Source: CADEGL01 sp050180485
GTDB lineage: Bacteria; Pseudomonadota; Alphaproteobacteria; CADEGL01
Direction: 5' to 3'
Length of the DNA stretch: 64,000 bases
Assembly: GCA_050180485.1 (NCBI GenBank)
Contig: JBFXED010000016.1
Location: 1-64,000 of the forward strand
Part shown: piece by piece, positions 50,758 through 59,800 of the stretch
Layout of the letters: the number at the start of each line of letters is the position of its first letter
Numbering within the stretch: the stretch's first letter is position 1
Made by a program: the position numbers and the translations under genes
Notes under the pieces: model-generated
The model's input: only the letters and a program-made list of their open reading frames with translations
Database searches by the model: none
Told to the model about the DNA's origin: nothing

Positions 50758-51633
50758 GTGACCACCAGCGGTGCCAGCGCCTCAGTCGAGACGCCGTCGG
50801 GCAAGGGCTCGGGCGACGAGAATTTTCCGGTCGGGTCGTTCCTGCTGCCGGCGCGCCTGCGCCCGCACGTCGCGCGCTTCTATGCCTATGCCCGCGCCAT
50901 CGACGACATCGCCGACAATCCAAAGCTCGAACCGCAGGACAAGGTCGCCCGCCTGACAGGTTTCGCCGAAGCGATCGAAGGCGGCCATGCCGACGACCCG
51001 CGCTATGTCACCGCCCACCGCTGCCGCGCCAGCCTGCTTGAGACCGGCGTCACCACCCGGCACTGTCTCGATCTGATCGCCGCGTTCAAACAGGATGCGG
51101 TCAAACTGCGCTACGACGACTGGAACGATCTGATGGGTTATTGCTTCCTGTCGGCGTCGCCCGTCGGACGTTACCTGCTCGACCTGCACGGCGAGGACCG
51201 TTCGGGCTATCTCTTCTCCGACGCGCTGTGCAACGCACTGCAGGTGCTGAACCACCTGCAGGACTGTCAGGCCGATTACCGTGCACTGAACCGTGTCTAT
51301 CTGCCGCAGGATTGGATGCGTGCCGAAGGTGCCACGGTCGAGGAATTGGACGGCGCACGATCGAGCCCAGGCTTGCGCCGCGTCATCGACCGCTGCCTGA
51401 CCGCGACGGAAACGCTGAACGCCGAGGCGCGCAAGCTGCCCAGCGTGCTCAGCAGCACACACCTGGCCATGGAATCGGCCGCCATCGTGCGCATCGCCAT
51501 CAAGCTGACCAAGGCGCTGCAGGCGCGCGACCCTGTCGCGGGCCGTGTGCAGCTCACCAAGCTGCAATTCATGGGCTGCTGCGCGATGGGCGCCATCGGC
51601 GTGCTGCTCTCGCCGCGGCCGAAGCGTCGCTGA
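50758..51633 (+). CDS. hpnC: Squalene/hydroxysqualene synthase-type enzyme HpnC
   Basis: A roughly 291-residue all-alpha prenyl synthase-fold enzyme of the HpnCDE squalene route; HpnC converts presqualene diphosphate to hydroxysqualene. The first Asp motif is YARAIDDIAD and the second region is LNHLQDCQADY. The family start is VETPSGKGSGDENFPVGSF. I placed the start at the GTG 4 bases after yhhQ because that gives a near-family-length N-terminus; an in-frame ATG at 50716 would overlap yhhQ by 38 bases. It is first of the hpn train. Confidence 0.9.
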   Translation: MTTSGASASVETPSGKGSGDENFPVGSFLLPARLRPHVARFYAYARAIDDIADNPKLEPQDKVARLTGFAEAIEGGHADDPRYVTAHRCRASLLETGVTTRHCLDLIAAFKQDAVKLRYDDWNDLMGYCFLSASPVGRYLLDLHGEDRSGYLFSDALCNALQVLNHLQDCQADYRALNRVYLPQDWMRAEGATVEELDGARSSPGLRRVIDRCLTATETLNAEARKLPSVLSSTHLAMESAAIVRIAIKLTKALQARDPVAGRVQLTKLQFMGCCAMGAIGVLLSPRPKRR

Positions 51634-51635
51634 CC

Positions 51636-52775
51636 GTGTTGACGCTTTTGGCGCTGCTGGCGTGCGCGGCATGGATATACCTCGTCTCCCGCCATGGCCG
51701 TTTCTGGCGCGGCGACCAGCGCCTGGACGAATCGCTCGCCGCCCCCGCCGAATGGCCGCCTATCGCCATCGTCATCCCCGCGCGCAACGAAGCCGATGTG
51801 ATCGGCCGTGCCGTGGCCTCGCACATGGCGCAGGATTACCCTGGCACCTTCCACGTTTTCGTGGTCGACGACCGCAGCATCGATGCGACCGCCGCCGTCG
51901 CGCGCGATGCGGGCGATGATGCGCGCTTCACCGTTGTCACCGCACCTCCCTTACCCGAAGGCTGGGCCGGCAAGGTCGCCGCCATGGCGGCCGGTGCGAC
52001 TGAAGCCGCGCGGCGGATGTCCGATGCGCGCTATGTCCTGTTCACCGACGCCGACATCGAGCATCCGGCCAACAATCTGCGCCGGTTGGTGACCAAGGCC
52101 GAGGCCGACCGGCTCGACATGACCTCGCTCATGGTCAAGCTTGAGGCTCGAAACTTCTGGGAACGCCTTCTCATCCCCGCCTTCGTCTTCTTCTTCCAGA
52201 AGCTCTACCCCTTCCCGTTGGTGAACGACCCCAATCACCGCATGGCGGGTGCTGCCGGCGGCTGCATGCTGGTGCGGCGCACGGCGCTGGAGCGCATCGG
52301 TGGGATGGCTGCCATCAAAGGCGAAATCATCGACGACTGCGCACTGGCGCGCGCAATCAAGCCCGGGGGGCCGATCTGGCTGGGGCTGTCCACCGACGCA
52401 CGTAGCTTGCGCCCCTATGGCGGGCTCAGCGGTGTCTGGCGCATGGTCGCGCGCTCGGCCTTCAACCAGCTTCGCTACTCCACCGCCCTCTTGGCCGGCT
52501 GCGTCCTGGGCATGTTGATCCTCTATGTCGTGCCGCCCCTGGCCGCGCTCGACGGCCTGTTCGGCAACCATGCGCTCCTTGCGCTTCTGGGCGTGGCCGC
52601 CTGGGCGACCATGGTTCTGTGTTACATGCCGACACTCAACCTCTACGGGCGGCCCATGTGGGAAGCCTTGCTGTTGCCCGTCGCCGCGATCCTCTATGTT
52701 CTGATGACGGTCGATTCGGCGCGCGCCCACTGGGCTGGCCGGGGCGGAGCGTGGAAGGGGCGGACCTACGCATGA
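51636..52775 (+). CDS. hpnB: Hopanoid-associated glycosyltransferase HpnB
   Basis: A 379-residue membrane-associated family 2-type glycosyltransferase. N-terminal helix (TLLALLACAAWIYLV), a GT-A domain with IAIVIPARNEADVIGRAV, VVDDRSIDATA and FTDADIEHP, EIIDDCALA near 230, and three or so C-terminal helices. It is inferred to decorate hopanoid head groups, as its family name records; the activity is not shown by sequence. The start is GTG, 3 bases after the hpnC stop; the longer frame is the hpnC shadow. ATGA overlap with hpnD. Confidence 0.9.
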   Translation: MLTLLALLACAAWIYLVSRHGRFWRGDQRLDESLAAPAEWPPIAIVIPARNEADVIGRAVASHMAQDYPGTFHVFVVDDRSIDATAAVARDAGDDARFTVVTAPPLPEGWAGKVAAMAAGATEAARRMSDARYVLFTDADIEHPANNLRRLVTKAEADRLDMTSLMVKLEARNFWERLLIPAFVFFFQKLYPFPLVNDPNHRMAGAAGGCMLVRRTALERIGGMAAIKGEIIDDCALARAIKPGGPIWLGLSTDARSLRPYGGLSGVWRMVARSAFNQLRYSTALLAGCVLGMLILYVVPPLAALDGLFGNHALLALLGVAAWATMVLCYMPTLNLYGRPMWEALLLPVAAILYVLMTVDSARAHWAGRGGAWKGRTYA

Positions 52776-53641
52776 ACAGCGGCGCCGTCGGCACGGCGAA
52801 CAGCCTGGACCAGGCCTCGCGCGATCATGTGCAGAAGGTCGTTACCGGCTCGCGCACATCCTTCTTTTGGGCCATGCGTCTCCTACCCGCCGCGCGGCGC
52901 GAGGCCATGTTCGCGATCTACGCCTTCTGCCGCGAGGTCGACGACATCGCCGATGATCCCCTGCCTATCGAGGAAAAGCGGCGGCGCCTGGCCGAATGGC
53001 GGCAGGAGATCGACCGTCTTTATGCCGGCAAGCCCGAATGGCCGACCTCGCGCGCGTTGCTCGGCCCGGTGCGCGAATACGGCCTCGCGCGTGAGGACTT
53101 CATCGCGCTCATCGACGGCATGGAGATGGACGCCAGCGGCTTCTCCGCGCCGCCTATGACGGAGCTGGAGCTCTATTGCGACCGGGTCGCCAGCGCCGTC
53201 GGCCGCCTGTCGGTGCGCGCATTCGGCGCGACCGAGCCGGAGGCGCGCGACGTGGCGCTTCATCTCGGCCAGGCGCTGCAGCTCACCAACATCCTGCGCG
53301 ATCTGAAGGAAGACGCCGAGCGCGGCCGCCTCTATCTGCCGAGTGAACTGCTGGACGAGGCCGGTATCCGCGAGCGCGATCCCGCCAAGGTGCTGACCCA
53401 TCCGAACCTGGGCACCGTCTGCGACAGGATCGCGGCCAAAGCCGAAGAGCGTTTCACCAATGCGCGGCGCGCCATTGCCCGATGCGCGCGCGGCCCCATG
53501 CGTCCCGCCGTCGTGATGATGCACGTCTATCACGGCATCCTGGTCGCGCTGCGCCGCCGCGGCTGGCGCGCGCTTGACCAGCGTGCGAGTCTCTCCAAAC
53601 CGGCGAAGCTTTGGATCGCCTTCCGCTACGGCCTCCTTTGA
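52772..53641 (+). CDS. hpnD: Presqualene diphosphate synthase HpnD
   Basis: A 289-residue squalene/phytoene synthase-family enzyme that condenses two farnesyl diphosphates to presqualene diphosphate. The two Asp-rich motifs are FCREVDDIADD (about 49-59) and LTNILRDLKEDAERGRLYLP (about 172-191). GSRTSFFWAMRLLP is near the N-terminus. The start ATG overlaps the hpnB stop (ATGA). hpnE follows after 16 bases. Confidence 0.95.
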   Translation: MNSGAVGTANSLDQASRDHVQKVVTGSRTSFFWAMRLLPAARREAMFAIYAFCREVDDIADDPLPIEEKRRRLAEWRQEIDRLYAGKPEWPTSRALLGPVREYGLAREDFIALIDGMEMDASGFSAPPMTELELYCDRVASAVGRLSVRAFGATEPEARDVALHLGQALQLTNILRDLKEDAERGRLYLPSELLDEAGIRERDPAKVLTHPNLGTVCDRIAAKAEERFTNARRAIARCARGPMRPAVVMMHVYHGILVALRRRGWRALDQRASLSKPAKLWIAFRYGLL

Positions 53642-53657
53642 AAACGGCAGTCGAAAC

Positions 53658-54911
53658 GTGACGAAGACCGTCCATATTATTGGCGCGGGCCTCGCGGGGC
53701 TGGGCGCGGCCGTGCGTCTGACGACCCATGGTGTGCGCGTGGCTCTGCACGAAAGCGCGGGCCATGCGGGCGGGCGTTGCCGCTCCTTCTATGACGAAAC
53801 CCTCGACCGGGTGATCGACAACGGCAACCACCTGCTTTTGTCGGGCAACTTCACGGTGATGGAGTTCCTGGATGCGGTCGGCAGCCGCGACAGCCTCATC
53901 GGGCCGGAAGAGCCGGCCATCCCCTTCATCGACCTGGCGAACGGCGAGCGCTGGTCGGTGCGCCCGAATGCGGGCCGCCTGCCCTGGTGGATCTTCGCCC
54001 CCTCGCGCCGCGTGCCAGGCACATCGGCCGGCGACTATCTGGCGGCGCTACGCCTCTCGCGCGCAGGCAAGAACGACACCGTGGCGGATTGCCTGAACGT
54101 CTCGCGCCCGGCCTATCACCATTTCTGGGAACCGCTGACCATCGCCGTGCTGAACGCGGGCATCGAAGAGGCGTCGGCCAATCTCTTGTGGCCGGTGATG
54201 ACGGAGATCTTCGGCAAGGGCGCCAAGGCCTCGCGCCCGCTGATCGCGCGTGAAGGTCTGAGCCAGAGCTTCATCGAACCCGCCTTGCGCCTGCTCGACC
54301 GTGCGGGCGCCACGGTGCGTTTCAACCAGCGCCTGCGCGAGATCGAACGCGACGGCGACCGCGTCACCGCGCTGGACCTCGTGCGCGAGCGCGTCGTTCT
54401 GGGGCCGGATGACCGCGTCGTCCTGGCCATTCCGCCGATGCCGACCATGGCGCTGCTGCCCGAGATCAAGGGTCCCGAGGCCACGCGCGCGATCGTGAAT
54501 GCGCATTTCCGCCTGCCGCGCGCCATGGGAGAGGAAGGGCTGCCCTTCCTGGGCCTGGTCGGCGGCACCGCCCATTGGCTGTTCCTGCGCCGCGACATCG
54601 CCTCGATCACGGTCAGCGCAGCGGACGAGCTGGCCGAAAAGCCGAACGATGAAGTTGCCGCGATCCTGTGGAAGGACACGGCCAAGGCTCTGGCCCTCGG
54701 CGATGCGCCCTTGCCGCCTTGGCGCATCGTTAAGGAGAAGCGCGCGACCTTCGCTCAGATCCCCTCCCAGGTCGCCCTGCGCCCCAGCCCGCGCACCCAG
54801 TGGCGGAACCTTTTTCTGGCTGGCGATTGGATCAATACCGGCCTGCCTGCTTCCATTGAAGGGACACTGCGCTCCGGCTTCAGCGCCGCCGACCTCGCAC
54901 TGGCGCCATAG
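53658..54911 (+). CDS. hpnE: Hydroxysqualene dehydroxylase HpnE
   Basis: A 417-residue FAD-dependent amine-oxidase-fold enzyme reducing hydroxysqualene to squalene. The FAD motif is HIIGAGLAGLGAAVRL (about 5-20), followed by ESAGHAGGRCRSF and DNGNHLLLSGN. The C-terminal FAD contact is NLFLAGDWINTGLPASIEG (about 384-402). The start is the GTG at 53658-53660. With hpnC and hpnD it completes the three-enzyme squalene pathway. Confidence 0.94.
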   Translation: MTKTVHIIGAGLAGLGAAVRLTTHGVRVALHESAGHAGGRCRSFYDETLDRVIDNGNHLLLSGNFTVMEFLDAVGSRDSLIGPEEPAIPFIDLANGERWSVRPNAGRLPWWIFAPSRRVPGTSAGDYLAALRLSRAGKNDTVADCLNVSRPAYHHFWEPLTIAVLNAGIEEASANLLWPVMTEIFGKGAKASRPLIAREGLSQSFIEPALRLLDRAGATVRFNQRLREIERDGDRVTALDLVRERVVLGPDDRVVLAIPPMPTMALLPEIKGPEATRAIVNAHFRLPRAMGEEGLPFLGLVGGTAHWLFLRRDIASITVSAADELAEKPNDEVAAILWKDTAKALALGDAPLPPWRIVKEKRATFAQIPSQVALRPSPRTQWRNLFLAGDWINTGLPASIEGTLRSGFSAADLALAP

Positions 54912-54965
54912 TTTCGCCACGCCTGTCCACGATACCCGGCGCCGCGCCAAACCCAGGAGGTTTCC

Positions 54966-55685
54966 ATGCGCCTCACCGCCCTCGCGTTGTTCGCCGCCGG
55001 CCTGCTCTCCCTCGCCCCGGCCGTCCACGCGGACGACAAGAACAAGGACGATAAGGACAAGACCGTGCTGCAGCTTTCCGCCGCTGCGGAACGCGCGGTA
55101 CCGCGAGACCGGCTGCGCGCCACCCTGCGCGCCGAGGTGACGGATGCCGACCCGCTCAAGGTCCAGGCCGAGATCAACAAGCGCATGAACAAGGCGTTGG
55201 AACGGGCCCGCGCGGCGTCCGGCGTGAAAGCCGAGACCGGCGGCTATTCGATCTATTCCTTCGTCGACCAGAACAAGAATACCCAATGGCGCGGCTCGCA
55301 GTTCGTCTCGGTCGTATCGACTGATTTCGATGCCGTACTGGCAGTCGCCCGCGATCTGCAATCCAGCGGCCTATTGATGTCCGGCATGGGTTTCGACCTG
55401 ACACCCGAGGCCTATCAGAAGCTGAAGGACGAGCTCGAGGCCGAGGCCGTGGCAAAGGCCGTGGCGCGCGGCCGGGCCCTGGCCAAGGCGGCCGATTCCT
55501 CCGTGATCCGCTTCCGCGTCATCCGCGTGGGCGAACCTTCCGGCTATCGCCCGCCGATGCCCATGCCGAAGATGATGGAAGCCCGCATGGCCGCAGCCCC
55601 CATGCAAGCGCCCGCGGCCGAGGCCGGCGAAGAGACGGTGCGGGTCAACGTAGAGGCCGAAGTGGTGATCACCCCCGTAAAATAA
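54966..55685 (+). CDS. SIMPL-domain (DUF541) exported protein
   Basis: A 239-residue protein with a clear signal peptide (RLTALALFAAGLLSLAPAVHA-D, about 2-22) and a SIMPL/DUF541 domain. TGGYSIYSFVDQNKN and AKAVARGRALAKAADSS are typical. The family is periplasmic or outer-membrane associated with ill-defined roles. A GGAGG Shine-Dalgarno precedes the ATG. It is co-directional between hpnE and shc, an unusual interruption of the hopanoid train. The stop lies in an 8-base inverted repeat (55675-55696) without a T tract. Confidence 0.85.
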   Translation: MRLTALALFAAGLLSLAPAVHADDKNKDDKDKTVLQLSAAAERAVPRDRLRATLRAEVTDADPLKVQAEINKRMNKALERARAASGVKAETGGYSIYSFVDQNKNTQWRGSQFVSVVSTDFDAVLAVARDLQSSGLLMSGMGFDLTPEAYQKLKDELEAEAVAKAVARGRALAKAADSSVIRFRVIRVGEPSGYRPPMPMPKMMEARMAAAPMQAPAAEAGEETVRVNVEAEVVITPVK

Positions 55686-55806
55686 GGGTTTTACGGACTG
55701 AACGGCGCTCTCGCGAGGAGGTGTTCCTGGACAAGGCGGGAAGCCTCGACTAGTTTCCCGGCCGAACGCGGAAAATCCGAAAGTCACAAACGACGTCTGG
55801 CCAGAG

Positions 55807-57780
55807 ATGGACGCCGCAATCCGCCCTGATACCCCCGACAGCACGAGCAGTCCCGACGCGCTGCGTCGCTGGATCGGCGAAGCCGTCGAGCCCGCCATCG
55901 AGGTCGCGCGCCAGGACCTCCTGAAGCGCCAGGCCAAGGACGGGCATTGGGTGTTCGAGTTGGAGGCCGACGCGACGATTCCGGCCGAATACATCCTCTA
56001 TTGTCACTATCTCGACGAGCCCGATCCCGAGCACGAAGCGAAGTGCGCCACCTATCTGCGCTCGATCCAAGGCAAGCACGGCGGCTGGCCTCTGTTCCAC
56101 GACGGCGACATCGATATCAGCGCTAGCGTGAAGGCCTATTACGCGCTGAAGCTTGTGGGTGACGACATCGAGGCGCCGCACATGCGCCGCGCGCGCGAAG
56201 CCATCTTGGCCAAGGGTGGCGCCGCGCGCGCCAACGTCTTCACGCGCATCGCGCTGGCGTTGTTCGAGCAGGTGCCGTGGCGCGCCGTGCCGGTCATGCC
56301 GGTCGAGATCATGCTGCTGCCGCGCTGGTTCCCCTTCCACATGACGAAGATCTCCTACTGGTCGCGCACAGTGATCGCGCCGCTGCTCGTCGTCATGGCG
56401 TTGAAGCCCAAGGCCAAGAATCCGAAGCGCATCCATATCCGTGAACTGTTCGTCACGCCGCCGGAGCAGGAACGCCACTGCCTGACCAATCCGACCAAGA
56501 GCGCGTGGGGAAGTTTCTTCCTGACCGTCGACAAGATCCTGCAGGTGGCCGAGCCGTATTTTCCGAAAGGATCGCGCAAGCGTGCCATCGACGCGGCCGT
56601 CAAATTCTCGACCGAACGCCTGAACGGCGACGACGGGCTGGGCGGTATCTTCCCCGCCATCGTGAACTCTGTCTTTGCGTTCGAGGTGCTGGGCTATCCC
56701 AAGGACCATCCGGACCTGGTGATCGCCAAGAAAGCGGTGAAGAAACTGCTGACCAACAACGGCTCGCGCGATTATTGCCAGCCTTGCCTGTCGCCCATCT
56801 GGGACACGGGCCTGGCCGCCCACGCGATGATGGAAGCCGGCGAACCCGGCGATGGCGCATCCATGAAGAGCGCCATGGATTGGCTGGTCAGCCGCCAGAT
56901 CCTGGACGTGAAGGGCGACTGGGCCGTGCAGCGGCCCGACCTGCGCCCCGGCGGCTGGGCCTTCCAATACTGGAACGACCACTATCCCGACGTGGACGAC
57001 ACGGCCGTGGTCGCCATGGCGCTGGATCGCGCCGGCGATCCCACGTACCGCGAATCCATCGCGCGCGCCGAGGAATGGATCATCGGTATGCAGAGCAAGA
57101 ACGGCGGCTGGGGCGCCTTCGATGCCGACAACACGCACTATGTGCTCAACAACATCCCCTTCGCCGACCACGGCGCGCTGCTGGACCCGCCGACGGAGGA
57201 TGTCAGCGCGCGCTGCATCAGCATGATGGCCCAACTTGGCCATGACCGCTCGCACCCGACGGTCGCGCGCGGTATCGAATATCTGAAGAAGACCCAGCAG
57301 AAGGACGGCTCCTGGTTCGGGCGTTGGGGCACCAACTACGTCTACGGCACCTGGTCGGTCCTATGCGCGCTGAACGCGGCGGGCGAAGACATGAAGGCGC
57401 CTTATATTCGCAAGGCGGTCGACTGGCTGATCTCGCGCCAGCGCGCGGACGGTGGCTGGGGCGAAGACGGCGCGACCTATTGGGAAGAGCGGCGCGCGGA
57501 GTGCAAATCCTCCACGCCATCGCAAACCTCGTGGGCGGTGCTGGGCCTGATGGCCGCCGGGGAAGTTGAACATCCCGCCGTGCGCCGCGGCATCGAGTAC
57601 ATCCTGAACACACCGCGCGAGAACGGGCGCTGGAAGGAAGAGTATTACAACGCCGTCGGCTTCCCGCGCGTGTTCTACCTAATCTACCACGGCTATTCGG
57701 CTTACTTCCCGCTCTGGGCCTTGGCGCGCTACCGCAACCTGATGCGCGGCAACGCCAAGACCGTCGCCTACGGAATGTGA
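55807..57780 (+). CDS. shc: Squalene-hopene cyclase
   Basis: A 657-residue full-length class II triterpene cyclase converting squalene to hopene/hopanol at the membrane. The catalytic acid motif DVDD is at residues 395-398 (YPDVDDTAVV). Several QW repeats are visible, for example KDGSWFGRWGTNYVYGTW and ADGGWGED. A CCAGAG-type weak Shine-Dalgarno precedes the ATG. The 121-base gap upstream holds a CGGGAA/TTCCCG inverted repeat (about 55737-55760). hpnG follows with a GTGA overlap. Confidence 0.97.
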   Translation: MDAAIRPDTPDSTSSPDALRRWIGEAVEPAIEVARQDLLKRQAKDGHWVFELEADATIPAEYILYCHYLDEPDPEHEAKCATYLRSIQGKHGGWPLFHDGDIDISASVKAYYALKLVGDDIEAPHMRRAREAILAKGGAARANVFTRIALALFEQVPWRAVPVMPVEIMLLPRWFPFHMTKISYWSRTVIAPLLVVMALKPKAKNPKRIHIRELFVTPPEQERHCLTNPTKSAWGSFFLTVDKILQVAEPYFPKGSRKRAIDAAVKFSTERLNGDDGLGGIFPAIVNSVFAFEVLGYPKDHPDLVIAKKAVKKLLTNNGSRDYCQPCLSPIWDTGLAAHAMMEAGEPGDGASMKSAMDWLVSRQILDVKGDWAVQRPDLRPGGWAFQYWNDHYPDVDDTAVVAMALDRAGDPTYRESIARAEEWIIGMQSKNGGWGAFDADNTHYVLNNIPFADHGALLDPPTEDVSARCISMMAQLGHDRSHPTVARGIEYLKKTQQKDGSWFGRWGTNYVYGTWSVLCALNAAGEDMKAPYIRKAVDWLISRQRADGGWGEDGATYWEERRAECKSSTPSQTSWAVLGLMAAGEVEHPAVRRGIEYILNTPRENGRWKEEYYNAVGFPRVFYLIYHGYSAYFPLWALARYRNLMRGNAKTVAYGM

Positions 57781-58475
57781 GCGCGGCGCCCCCAAGCAAA
57801 CTGGGCGTCCTGTGCGGCCTCGTCGCCGAGGGCGATATCCTGCGTCACGCCGCCCCCGCCCAAGCCCAGCCACTGGTCGCCATTACCGCAGTGCGGCCCG
57901 ACAATACGCGCGCCTGTGCCAAGCGCCTGGTGGCGCAAGGCGCCACAGGCATCGTTAGCTTCGGCCTAGCTGGAGCATTGGACCCGCATCTGGCACCAGG
58001 CATGCTTTTGCTGCCCGCCCGCGTAATCGGACCTGACCGCACCGTCTACGAAACCGACACCGGTTGGCGCCGCCGCCTAGAAGCCATGGTCGGCGCCGAA
58101 TCCTGCAACGCGCTGCTCGGCAGCGACAGTGTCGTCGCAACGGCAGGAGACAAGGCCCAGCTGTTCCGTGAAACGGGCGCGGTGGCGGTCGACATGGAAA
58201 GCCACGTCGCGGCGGCGGTCGCCATGGCGGCGAAGCTGCCGTTCCTCGTGGTGCGCGCGGTGGCCGATCCTGCCACGCGCGCGATCCCGCGCGCGGCCAT
58301 GGCGGGGCTAGACGCCGAGGGACGCACGTTGGTCTTGCCGGTGATTCTGGCTCTTACGAAAAGGCCGCGCGAATTGCCGGGCCTTTTGCGCCTTGCAGCC
58401 GACAGCCGCGCGGGCTTCGAAACCTTGCGCCGTGTTGCTTCCGCCAGCCAAGGCCAATTGGCCCTCGCCGATTAA
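57777..58475 (+). CDS. hpnG: Hopanoid-associated nucleoside phosphorylase HpnG
   Basis: A 232-residue PNP/UDP-phosphorylase-fold protein. HpnG releases adenine from adenosylhopane to give ribosylhopane, a bacteriohopanepolyol intermediate. GATGIVSFGLAGALDPHL, DSVVATAGDKAQLF and VDMESHVAAAVA (with the nucleoside-binding ME motif) are seen. The start is GTG overlapping the shc stop. Its stop (TAA, 58473-58475) overlaps the convergent ycaQ-like stop. The last 37 codons have a decayed second copy at 59686. Confidence 0.93.
   Translation: MSAAPPSKLGVLCGLVAEGDILRHAAPAQAQPLVAITAVRPDNTRACAKRLVAQGATGIVSFGLAGALDPHLAPGMLLLPARVIGPDRTVYETDTGWRRRLEAMVGAESCNALLGSDSVVATAGDKAQLFRETGAVAVDMESHVAAAVAMAAKLPFLVVRAVADPATRAIPRAAMAGLDAEGRTLVLPVILALTKRPRELPGLLRLAADSRAGFETLRRVASASQGQLALAD
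58358..58470 (+). repeat. Direct repeat copy 1 (hpnG 3' end)
   Basis: An ungapped match to 59688-59800 at a fixed offset of 1330 bases. By hand count, 70 of the first 83 positions agree, falling off after about 58440. Here it is the functional hpnG C-terminal coding sequence. Confidence 0.85.
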
Positions 58476-59644
58476 TCACCGAGCTGAAACCGCTCGAAAC
58501 GGTCAAGCTCTTCCTCGATCCCGCGCTTCAGCTCCCTGCGAACACCGCCTTTGATGCCCTCTCCCACCCAGGTCCACTTCTGCATCAGCAGTTTTCTGTT
58601 CGCGCGATCTGTCTTGAGATCGAGCGCCGCCACGATGCGGTCGCCGACCAGAACCGGCAATGCGAAATAGCCGAACTGCCGCTTCTCTTTCGGCAGGTAA
58701 GCCTCGAATTTGTGGTCGTAGCCGAAAAACAGTTTCGTGCGCTTGCGCTGGATGATTAGGGGATCGAATGGCGAAAGGACGTGCACAAGACTCGCAGCGG
58801 CCGGATCGCCGTTCTCCGCGATCACTTCCGGCGGCGCCCAATGCTCCTGCTTGCCGGCGCCATCGAGCCTCACCGGCACGAGCGCACCCCGGCGCACGCG
58901 TCCGTTGATCAGTTTGCGTACGAGGCGTTTGCGCGGCGCGTCGAGATGGCAGATCGAATCGAGACTGACGATGCCTTGCGCACGCAACGCGCGGTCCAGC
59001 ACATAGGCTGCGGTCTCGGTGGCCGATGCGGCTTTCGGCGGCTTTTCCCAGCCGAAATGGCGCGACGTCAACTCGTAGGTTTTCAGCATGCTGTTGCGTT
59101 CGCTGATCGCCAGCGCGCCGAGATAGAAGCCGTATTCCAGCGCCCGCTTCGAAGGCTTGCGGCTGGCCCAAAGATGCTTTTTGTCCTCCAGCACATCGTC
59201 GTCGATGTCGCGGATCGTCAGTGCACCGCCTTGCTTCACCATGCGCAGCACTTTGCGCAGATCCTTCGGCTCGACGGACGAGAACCAGCGGCCGGGGTTG
59301 CGCTTATGGTCTTTCATGCCGGCGACGAAGAAGCGAAACGCTTCCGTCGGCAGATAAGAAAGCGCATGCGCCCAGTATTCGAACACGCTTTTATCGTGCG
59401 TCTGGGCCTGCCGTAGGTCGGCGCGACGGTAGGCAGGGATGCGGGAGAACAGGATGTGATGGTGGCAACGCTCGACGACGTTGATGGTGTCGATCTGCAC
59501 ATAGCCGAGGTGCCGGACCGCGGCCGCCACCGCTTCCGCACCCAAACCGAACGGCACGCGCTGATCAAGCCGCTGCGCTCTGAGCCAGATCCGGCGGGCT
59601 TGCGTGTTGGTTAGCGGTATGGGCTTCGAGATGGCGCGCGGCAT
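58472..59644 (-). CDS. YcaQ/AlkX-family DNA glycosylase-like winged-helix protein
   Basis: A 390-residue HTH_42 (YcaQ) family protein; E. coli YcaQ unhooks DNA interstrand crosslinks. Family motifs: LTNTQARRIWLRAQ, LGYVQIDTINVVERCHHHIL (the conserved QID-type active-site stretch), VFEYWAHALSYLP, and LSPFDPLIIQRKRT with LFGYDHKFEAYLP near 290-310. The full length looks intact. It has no hopanoid role and sits between hpnG and hpnH, bounded by a repeat of the hpnG 3' end, suggesting it entered an existing hpn cluster. Confidence 0.87.
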   Translation of the reverse strand: MPRAISKPIPLTNTQARRIWLRAQRLDQRVPFGLGAEAVAAAVRHLGYVQIDTINVVERCHHHILFSRIPAYRRADLRQAQTHDKSVFEYWAHALSYLPTEAFRFFVAGMKDHKRNPGRWFSSVEPKDLRKVLRMVKQGGALTIRDIDDDVLEDKKHLWASRKPSKRALEYGFYLGALAISERNSMLKTYELTSRHFGWEKPPKAASATETAAYVLDRALRAQGIVSLDSICHLDAPRKRLVRKLINGRVRRGALVPVRLDGAGKQEHWAPPEVIAENGDPAAASLVHVLSPFDPLIIQRKRTKLFFGYDHKFEAYLPKEKRQFGYFALPVLVGDRIVAALDLKTDRANRKLLMQKWTWVGEGIKGGVRRELKRGIEEELDRFERFQLGD

Positions 59645-59685
59645 ATGGTGTCAGTGTAGCGGGATTGGCAGCCAGACACTCCTAA

Positions 59686-59800
59686 ACGAAAAGGCCCGGC
59701 GATTAGCCGGGCCTTTTGCGCCTTGCGGCCGATGGCCGCGCGGAATTCGAAACCTTACGCTGCGTTGCTCTCGCGGGCCTTGGCGGCTTGGCGCTTGGCG
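59686..59800 (+). pseudogene. hpnG: Decayed hpnG 3'-end remnant (direct repeat copy 2)
   Basis: Read in the hpnG frame from 59686 it gives TKRPGD-stop-PGLLRLAADG, then RAEFETLRCVA. The real HpnG reads TKRPRELPGLLRLAADS, then RAGFETLRRVA, so 22 of 28 positions agree with one internal TAG. Most differences are at third codon positions, as expected if it was once a coding hpnG end. It overlaps the last codons of hpnH (minus strand) and contains the hpnH terminator. Confidence 0.75.
59689..59717 (-). terminator. Strong intrinsic terminator downstream of hpnH
   Basis: A perfect 12-base stem, AAAAGGCCCGGC/GCCGGGCCTTTT, with loop GATTA. It has A/T tracts on both sides, so it can work in both directions. 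It lies 37 bases after the hpnH stop and 44 bases before the ycaQ-like start. The corresponding place in hpnG has a less perfect hairpin (AAAAGGCC/GGCCTTTT). Confidence 0.8.
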
